From Thermotogota bacterium (lineage in GTDB: Bacteria; Thermotogota; Thermotogae; Thermotogales; Fervidobacteriaceae): a DNA stretch of 48,929 nucleotides. Position 1 is the stretch's first letter. Every line of letters begins with the position of its first letter. This document shows, one piece after another, positions 43,473 through 48,929 of this stretch. The stretch lies in the NCBI GenBank assembly GCA_030550315.1, contig JAUQPP010000007.1:1-48929 (forward strand). The letters run 5' to 3'. A program made the position numbers and the translations under genes. The notes below the pieces were generated by a model. The model saw only the letters and a program-made list of their open reading frames with translations. It was not told the origin of the DNA and ran no database searches.

Positions 43473-45377
43473 TTATTTCAGGGCCGCGTTCCAATTCATG
43501 GAATTACCAAAGATGCTATTCCACAAACCACTTGGATTATCGTTGACGTAATAGCAGGCAACATCTGAACCGAAGACAAAGAGATGACCATCGCTGAGAC
43601 TAAGGAACTTAGCCTTAGGGACAGTATCCGCGAAGACAGTTTTTTTCGAAGAACGATCAATGGCGTATATCTTTCCGGAAGCGGTGAGTATGTAAATATT
43701 TTTCCTACCCAAGACTGCGTCCAGAACCTCTTCCGGGAATGTGAGAAAGTTTGTCTTATCTCTTTGTATGAGCGTTTCTTTTTCCATGGGAATTATTCTG
43801 TAGATTGATCCGTACTCATCCACAAGATTGAATCCCAGAAAAGCAGCAGGATACGGAGATTCGGAAATGATTGGAAGATTCCGAATTTTTCCTGTGTAGT
43901 TGCTAACAGACTTTTCTCTCCATAGGTTTCCAAGTCCATCCACTACAAACACTTTGCCAGAGACGGAAATGGTTGGTGGAATTGACGGCAAGCTGGAAGT
44001 TTTGTAGGATGAGACGATCGTTGCGTTGGAAGTATTATCTTTTATCGTGTAAACTGTTCCATTGTCGGTTATTACGTACAAATAATAACCATCCCAAGCA
44101 GCTCCTTGAGAGATATCCCCATCGAGCTTGAGTTTCCACCTCACCTTCCCGTCATCGTCTAAAGCGTAAACTGTATCATCCCAGGAAACCACATAGATGT
44201 GCTTCCCGACCGTAACATGTCCGACTATTACGAAGTTTGTTTTAAAGTTCCACAGGATTCTCCCAGAGTTTATTGCGAATACGTTTCCTCTAAGAGTTCC
44301 TACATATGCCGTGTCTCCTTTCACAGCTGGTTTTCCGAATATTTCGTCGTTAAGTCTAACCTTCCAAACGAGTTCATACAATTTTGGTGTTCTAGGTGTT
44401 GGTAGCTTGTCGTCTGGTTTGACAACTTCTTGAGCCGGTTCTCTCGTGGTTATTGTGTCTTGTTGGGTTTGAGTTGTTACTTGAGGTGATTCCGTCGGTT
44501 TGTAAGGCGTACTTACTGTACTTGATGTGCTTCCCTGACCGATTTGAGGTTGTTGTGTCTGTCTTGATTGATCCGAACCGATTGATGTTGGCCCTTGAGC
44601 CAGGAATTCTATTTGAGCTGTGGCTGACAAAACGTAACGAACGGAGTAGTTCAGCGTACGTTGGGTAAGGTTAGGTCCCACAACGATGTTACCTGAGTAA
44701 AGGTTTGACCCATCGGATAAGAGTGGACCACGGTAAGGAAAAGTAACACTTAGTTTTGAACCGCCTTTGTAAATATGGATACGACTTCCATCGCTGAATG
44801 CATGGTAACCAGCGAAATAAGCATAGTCCTCGTAAGCAGGATAAAACCTTTCAAGTTTAATGAACTTTGGATTTGAGATGTTGAAAAGTTGAGTTTGTGT
44901 TGTGAAAACGGCAAGATAATCGGCACTGAGCTTTATCGACTCGGCAGGTGTGTAAATGGACCAAAGTACGCTGCCGTCCTGGTAACAAATCACTTGTCCA
45001 CCATCTGTCCCTATTACATAGTCGTTACGAACCACGATATTTTTCATAGTGGAAGGGACTGTGCTTAAAACAACAGCTTTTCCAGCTTGGATTTTATAAA
45101 CCCTGTTTCCAACAAGGACATGACTTGGTCCAACTTGAGTAGCTCCCTTGATATCTATTTTTACTCGGCCATCGACCGAAAAGATGCCATCCGGGGTGAT
45201 GTAATACAGCCCTGTACCGTCATATAACAGACCTCCGAAAATACCGGTCTTCAAGGTTTTGCCATCGATTGTAAGTATCGCATCATTGGTAAGGAGAAAA
45301 GTCCCAAAAGTAACAACAGAAAAGAGAAACAGAACTGCCAGAAGAAGAATTGTTAATCGACATGGATTATTCGACAC
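43473..45377 (-). CDS. Secreted PQQ-like beta-propeller protein
   Basis: The 634-residue exported protein has a signal sequence (ILLLAVLFLFSVVTFGTFLL) and many short repeats of the PQQ-propeller type, such as DTAYVGTLRGNVFAINSGRILWNF and KHIYVVSWDDTVYALDDDGKVRWKL. An N-terminal propeller-like half (about 30-270) is joined by a Ser/Thr/Gln/Pro linker (about 275-330) to a C-terminal half (about 335-620). It resembles BamB-type scaffold proteins. No PQQ-enzyme active site is seen. GTG 45377 has AGGAGA seven bases upstream. Confidence 0.8.
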   Translation of the reverse strand: MSNNPCRLTILLLAVLFLFSVVTFGTFLLTNDAILTIDGKTLKTGIFGGLLYDGTGLYYITPDGIFSVDGRVKIDIKGATQVGPSHVLVGNRVYKIQAGKAVVLSTVPSTMKNIVVRNDYVIGTDGGQVICYQDGSVLWSIYTPAESIKLSADYLAVFTTQTQLFNISNPKFIKLERFYPAYEDYAYFAGYHAFSDGSRIHIYKGGSKLSVTFPYRGPLLSDGSNLYSGNIVVGPNLTQRTLNYSVRYVLSATAQIEFLAQGPTSIGSDQSRQTQQPQIGQGSTSSTVSTPYKPTESPQVTTQTQQDTITTREPAQEVVKPDDKLPTPRTPKLYELVWKVRLNDEIFGKPAVKGDTAYVGTLRGNVFAINSGRILWNFKTNFVIVGHVTVGKHIYVVSWDDTVYALDDDGKVRWKLKLDGDISQGAAWDGYYLYVITDNGTVYTIKDNTSNATIVSSYKTSSLPSIPPTISVSGKVFVVDGLGNLWREKSVSNYTGKIRNLPIISESPYPAAFLGFNLVDEYGSIYRIIPMEKETLIQRDKTNFLTFPEEVLDAVLGRKNIYILTASGKIYAIDRSSKKTVFADTVPKAKFLSLSDGHLFVFGSDVACYYVNDNPSGLWNSIFGNSMNWNAALK

Positions 45378-45419
45378 GGCGGATTCTCCTTTCGAAAATC
45401 ATGGTGAAACAAGAGTTCT

Positions 45420-46610
45420 TCATAAATGAGAAATCTGCAGAACGAAAAACTTCAGATACATCGTTTCAAGTATATTGTAAACTTGGGGATGATCGAGGGG
45501 TTGTCCCCCTCTATGGAGTATTCTCATGATTACACGCGCGTCCGTTCCTGCATCAATTAATATGTTCTCGAACTCTTGCTGAGAAATGACTTGTGTGCAC
45601 GACGAAGTAGCCAGAATTCCATCGTTCCTGAGCAGCTTCATGCTTCTGTAGTTTATTTCTTTGTATCCCTTGTAAGCTGATTCCCTGTTGGCAGCACTTT
45701 TTGCAAAGGAGGGTGGATCGAGGACAATCAAATCGAACAATTTCGATTCACCATATAGTTTTTTTAGAAAGTCAAAGGCATTTGCTATGACAAAGTCACA
45801 GTTGGTGAAGTTATTTAGTTTGGCAATCTCGCGAGCAACCTCTATGGCACGTTCTGAATAGTCCACGAATGTTACGAATTTTGCACCACCTTTTAACAAA
45901 TGCATCCCAAAGTTTCCCGTGTAGGAAAAACAGTCAAGACAAACTCTTCCTTGGGCAAAATTTGACAGCATTCTGGCGTTTTCCCGTTGGTCAAGAAAGG
46001 CTCCCGTTTTTTGGCCTCTAAGGTCCGCAAGAAACTTTAGTCCGTTGACTTCGAACGGTATCAGCTCAGGTCCACTTCCAAAAATCCAGTGTTTTTCTTC
46101 CTTCAGACCTTCCTTTTGAACCGAGGATCCCTCCATGATCACGAATATACCAGTTGGGTTCAGTGTCTCAATCAGAACAGGAACGATACTTTCGAGTCGT
46201 TTATAAATACCTAACGTATTTACTTGGAGTACGAGATAACTTGAAAATTTATCAACAATCAGTCCTGGCACACCATCAGCCTCTCCAAAGAGGACTCTGA
46301 ATGCGTCTTCCTTAACAAAGTGATACCTATTTCTCAGGGCATCTACAATTTTCCGTTTCCAGAAGTCCGAATCTATTTCTTCTGGTCTTCTTGTTAGGAG
46401 TCTGATGGTGATCCTAGAGAGCCTGTTTATGTACCCCCGACCAATGAACTGTCCTGCGAAGGTGTATACGTCAACCAGGCTTCCATCTTCAGGATTGCCC
46501 TCAATTCGCTCGATTTCGTTATCGTAGACCCATGGATGGCCATTGAGAATTCTTCGCTTGATGTCTTTTTTTAGCACAACTCGCGGAAAACCATTTTTAG
46601 TCACGCTCAT
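45420..46610 (-). CDS. RlmI-like class I SAM-dependent RNA methyltransferase
   Basis: The 396-residue protein has an N-terminal PUA domain (about 8-75: VVLKKDIKRRILNGHPWVYDNEI), a central EEHEE-like region and a C-terminal Rossmann methyltransferase. Motif I is CLDCFSYTGNFGMHL, motif IV is LIVLDPPSFAKS and the late motif is TSSCTQVISQQEF. These fit the RlmI (23S rRNA m5C1962) family, which includes a likely catalytic Cys in the TSSC motif. The target base is inferred from family only. ATG 46610 lies nine bases after GAGGTGAG. Confidence 0.9.
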   Translation of the reverse strand: MSVTKNGFPRVVLKKDIKRRILNGHPWVYDNEIERIEGNPEDGSLVDVYTFAGQFIGRGYINRLSRITIRLLTRRPEEIDSDFWKRKIVDALRNRYHFVKEDAFRVLFGEADGVPGLIVDKFSSYLVLQVNTLGIYKRLESIVPVLIETLNPTGIFVIMEGSSVQKEGLKEEKHWIFGSGPELIPFEVNGLKFLADLRGQKTGAFLDQRENARMLSNFAQGRVCLDCFSYTGNFGMHLLKGGAKFVTFVDYSERAIEVAREIAKLNNFTNCDFVIANAFDFLKKLYGESKLFDLIVLDPPSFAKSAANRESAYKGYKEINYRSMKLLRNDGILATSSCTQVISQQEFENILIDAGTDARVIMRILHRGGQPLDHPQVYNILETMYLKFFVLQISHL

Positions 46611-46655
46611 AACAACATACTCACCTCGTATCTGCCTTTTTTCGCTATCGCCTCA

Positions 46656-46661
46656 ATTATA
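46656..46661 (-). promoter_or_regulatory. Extended -10 promoter of the RlmI-like gene run
   Basis: On the minus strand TGATATAAT is a perfect extended -10. Upstream, TGTCAC at 17 bp is a weak -35. Confidence 0.55.
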
Positions 46662-46863
46662 TCACAGGTACTTCTGTCGTGACACAAATGCTCCACATTT
46701 CACCGTTTATGTACCTCAGAGAAAAGTCTCAAATATGAATCCTTGGAGTTTAATCTCAAGTTTTCATGGCTGAGAAAGTAGTTAATAAAGTTTCCGGGGG
46801 TTCTGATTTTTATCTTCGTAAAACGAACGAATTTCCGATTTCTTTTTAAAGGGTACGCGGGGA

Positions 46864-46869
46864 TATAAT
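46864..46869 (+). promoter_or_regulatory. -10 box before the [2Fe-2S]/FAD oxidoreductase genes
   Basis: A perfect TATAAT lies about 60 bp upstream of ATG 46929. The -35 region (TCTTTT) is poor, so an activator may be needed. The rest of the 46611-46928 gap shows no gene. Confidence 0.4.
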
Positions 46870-46928
46870 TATTTTTCAGAGGGTGCAAGTTTCCCAACAA
46901 GCAGAGTTCAGATGAACCAGGGGGGATA

Positions 46929-47249
46929 ATGGTGAGACGTATCGGTCAGCACCCGATTTTGGATATTCCGGAGGTCCAGCAAGAGGAGTTAGTCAGTTTC
47001 TATTTTGAGGGAAAGAAGTTACAAGCTCGGAGGGGGGATACGATAGCAAGTGCGCTGATAGCGAACGGCATAGATATCTTTGGTTACACAGAACACGGCA
47101 AACCAAGAGGTTTTTTCTGTGCAATTGGAAAATGTTCATCTTGTCTCGTAGAGGTTGATGGTGTTGCAAACGTGAGAGCTTGCATCACACTTGTTAACGA
47201 GGGCATGCAAGTCAAACGACAGGTGGGAAGGGGGCGTCCTAGGTGGTGA
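46929..47249 (+). CDS. Small [2Fe-2S] ferredoxin-like subunit of a FAD dehydrogenase
   Basis: The 106-residue protein has a ferredoxin fold with the plant-type cluster motif C-x4-C-x2-C (FFCAIGKCSSCLVEV) and a fourth Cys in VRACIT. Such separate subunits, homologous to the N-terminus of sarcosine oxidase alpha, are found with HcnA-like and proline/hydroxyproline dehydrogenase complexes. ATG 46929 has GGGGGG upstream. It overlaps the FAD subunit gene by 7 bp, so the two polypeptides are made together. Confidence 0.88.
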   Translation: MVRRIGQHPILDIPEVQQEELVSFYFEGKKLQARRGDTIASALIANGIDIFGYTEHGKPRGFFCAIGKCSSCLVEVDGVANVRACITLVNEGMQVKRQVGRGRPRW

Positions 47250-48929
47250 ACTCCGGGCTTAAAAATCCGAAGGTTCTTGTTGTAGGTGCTGGACCTGCCG
47301 GTCTGTGCGGTGCTATCGCGGTTGCCGAAACGTGCAAAAATGGTGAGGATGTTTTGATCGTTGATGAAGGCATAGAACCGGGGGGACAGCTTCCAAAACA
47401 GACGCACAAATTCTTTGGACACGAAGGTTTCTACGCTTCAACACGTGGATACGAGATTGGGGAAAAGCTCGTGAAGAGAGCAAGGAATTTAGGAGTCAGG
47501 TTCATGCTTGAATCCACAGTTGTGGGGATATACGAAGACAGCGTAGTTGTTTACAATAGGACTGAAAATAAAACGTTGCAAATGCACCCGGAATACATAC
47601 TTTTGGCTACAGGTGCCTCGGAAAAGTTTCTCGCATTTAAAAACAACACATTACCAGGGATTTATGGTGCTGGGGCGGTTCAAACGTTAATGAATCAGTA
47701 CAAAGTTCTACCGGGACGTTCTTTTCTCATCGTCGGTGCGGGTAACATCGGACTCATAGTGGCCTACCAACTTCTGCAAGCTGGTGCACAGGTTAAAGCT
47801 GTCGTTGAAGCTTCCGACAGGGTCGGGGGTTACATCGTACATGCAAACAAGGTTAAAAGGATGGGTATTCCAATCTTGCTAAAGCACACAGTTGTCGAAG
47901 CGTTAGGGACTGAGAGAGTCGAAGGCGCAATTGTATCTCAAGTGGATGAAAATTTCGAACCAATTCATGGTACGGAACGAGAGATAGTGGTTGATGTCAT
48001 ATGTCTAGCAGTTGGACTCCAGCCTACAGTTGATTTGGCAAGCCAAGCTGGTGCAAAATTAACTTACATTCCGCAGCTCGGTGGATATGTTCCGGTACGT
48101 GACGAAGATATGCGCACAACAGTTCCAAACGTTTACGTAGCAGGAGATTTGGCGGGAATAGAAGAGGCAACTACCGCGATGATAGAGGGTTACATAGCCG
48201 GATACAACATTGCACAGCAACTCACCGGGGTTGACCTTTCAGAGAAGATTTCTAAAATGAAGCAAGAGCTAGTTGAATTCAGGCGTGGACCGTTCTCAGA
48301 TAAGGTCAGGCTTGGCCTGTCAAAGATGGGTTTGAACTTCCCAGCGGGTGGCTATCGCACGGAAGTCCAAAAAGACACAGGTCCGGTTGGTAAACTGAGG
48401 GCCGTAATCGAATGTCCTCAGGCTATTCCTTGCAATCCATGTGAAACTTCTTGTCCGAGTGGGGCTATATCAGTTGGTGGTAACATAAACGGCATACCTC
48501 ACATCGATTACAGTAAATGCACCGGTTGTGGCGTGTGTGTGATGAAATGTCCCGGACTTGCAATATTTATGGTTCAAGAAAAGAAAGATTATAGTGTTGT
48601 TGGTATACCTTACGAAATGCTTCCAATACCTGAAAAAGGTACCAAAGTACAGTTACTCAACCGAGATGGAGTTCACGTAGCCGATGGAGAAATTGAGAAT
48701 GTGGTGATTAACCGTAGAGAGAAAACGCATATTGTGTACCTAAGAGTTCCCAAAGGCTACGAAAATGAAGTACGCTATTTCAGAATTCCTAAAAAGGAGG
48801 ATGTCTATGTTTGCAGGTGTGAGGAAGTTACTGTGGAGGATGTCGAGGCCGTTATCGATTCTGGAATAACGGATTACGAAGAACTCAGAAGGATTCTTAG
48901 AATTGGTATGGGGCCTTGCGGGGGTCGAA
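47243..48929 (+). CDS. FAD-dependent oxidoreductase with ferredoxin and BFD-like domains (3' cut by window)
   Basis: The frame starts at GTG 47243 (or 47246), with GGGGG eight bases upstream, and stays open to the window end. It is missing from the ORF track because no stop is reached. Domains in order: an FAD Rossmann motif (VLVVGAGPAGLCGAIAV), a GGQLPKQTHKFFG block, a second nucleotide-binding site (LIVGAGNIGLIVAYQLLQAGA), the FAD-closing VAGDLAG, and a two-cluster ferredoxin (about 390-450; C-rich PCNPCETSCPSG and CTGCGVCVMKCP). A BFD-like [2Fe-2S] domain begins at about 523 (VCRCEEVTVEDVEAVI ... MGPCGG). It resembles sarcosine oxidase/HcnB-like alpha subunits. The substrate, probably an amino or imino acid or glycerol phosphate, would be set by a catalytic subunit encoded beyond the window. 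Confidence 0.85.
   Translation, partial: MVNSGLKNPKVLVVGAGPAGLCGAIAVAETCKNGEDVLIVDEGIEPGGQLPKQTHKFFGHEGFYASTRGYEIGEKLVKRARNLGVRFMLESTVVGIYEDSVVVYNRTENKTLQMHPEYILLATGASEKFLAFKNNTLPGIYGAGAVQTLMNQYKVLPGRSFLIVGAGNIGLIVAYQLLQAGAQVKAVVEASDRVGGYIVHANKVKRMGIPILLKHTVVEALGTERVEGAIVSQVDENFEPIHGTEREIVVDVICLAVGLQPTVDLASQAGAKLTYIPQLGGYVPVRDEDMRTTVPNVYVAGDLAGIEEATTAMIEGYIAGYNIAQQLTGVDLSEKISKMKQELVEFRRGPFSDKVRLGLSKMGLNFPAGGYRTEVQKDTGPVGKLRAVIECPQAIPCNPCETSCPSGAISVGGNINGIPHIDYSKCTGCGVCVMKCPGLAIFMVQEKKDYSVVGIPYEMLPIPEKGTKVQLLNRDGVHVADGEIENVVINRREKTHIVYLRVPKGYENEVRYFRIPKKEDVYVCRCEEVTVEDVEAVIDSGITDYEELRRILRIGMGPCGGR

Noticed and set aside
1-48929. CRISPR array, tRNA or rRNA gene, intact insertion sequence
   Set aside because: Reading through the window showed no regularly spaced repeats, no cloverleaf or rRNA-like segments and no transposase; small degraded elements could still have been missed by eye.

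Overview
The window looks like a piece of a thermophilic Thermotogales chromosome, most likely Fervidobacterium or a close relative. The evidence is the AT-rich but purine-loaded coding strands, strong Shine-Dalgarno sites (AGGAGG and GGAGGTGAT), frequent GTG and TTG starts, tight operons with short overlaps, and proteins resembling Thermotoga maritima ones: NiaR (TM1602-like), a TM287/288-like ABC exporter, and a UDG / DtxR-like / GalE / RarA run like TM0511-TM0508. These likenesses are recalled from family knowledge. No search was run, and no rRNA, tRNA, CRISPR array or intact mobile element was recognised.

Layout. (1) 1-1270: the 3' end of a DUF1703-type AAA-ATPase/PD-(D/E)XK protein cut by the window edge, then about 700 bp without a gene that holds a likely remnant of the same family's Walker A region. 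(2) 1274-3632: niaR, a BMP-type binding protein and a nicotinamidase, closed by a good terminator; probably NAD-precursor uptake and salvage. (3) 3876-5109: a DEAD-box RNA helicase pseudogene with a DbpA-type RNA-binding domain. (4) 5150-8024: a membrane glycosyltransferase converges on a two-gene unit, an RlmN/Cfr-like radical SAM protein without the resolving cysteine and a thioredoxin-reductase-like flavoprotein without CxxC. (5) 8037-12202: divergent marR plus a heterodimeric ABC exporter, with a palindromic operator candidate between the units. (6) 12234-15623: udg, a DtxR-like regulator, galE and rarA, overlapping one another. (7) 15624-16323: a gene-free 700 bp. (8) A macro-domain gene converges on a secreted SUMF1-like/PDZ protein.

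(9) 19038-34654: fourteen genes in one direction with no internal terminator seen. They are an FtsQ-position protein, ftsA, ftsZ, a GspE/PilB ATPase, a membrane-anchored unknown, ahcY, RNase G, a TGS-uridine kinase, a second DtxR-like protein, a DUF4911-like protein, a GNAT acetyltransferase, a PduO-type cobalamin adenosyltransferase, hutH and a chemoreceptor. A 16-bp-stem terminator at 34682-34716 ends this run and also the opposing minus-strand run. (10) 46610-34759 (minus): an RlmI-like methyltransferase, a PQQ-propeller protein, a Nudix hydrolase, comM, an M32 carboxypeptidase; then, from a clear promoter, hfq, hflX, an M23 peptidase, a CxxC protein, metK, rpsT and an acidic unknown. (11) 46929-end: a [2Fe-2S] protein and a multidomain FAD/ferredoxin oxidoreductase cut by the window edge.

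The strongest leads for something undescribed are the radical SAM/flavoprotein pair, the two DtxR-fold regulators without metal ligands, the secreted SUMF1-PDZ protein, and the catabolic FAD/[Fe-S] dehydrogenase at the right end. Most of the rest is ordinary housekeeping.
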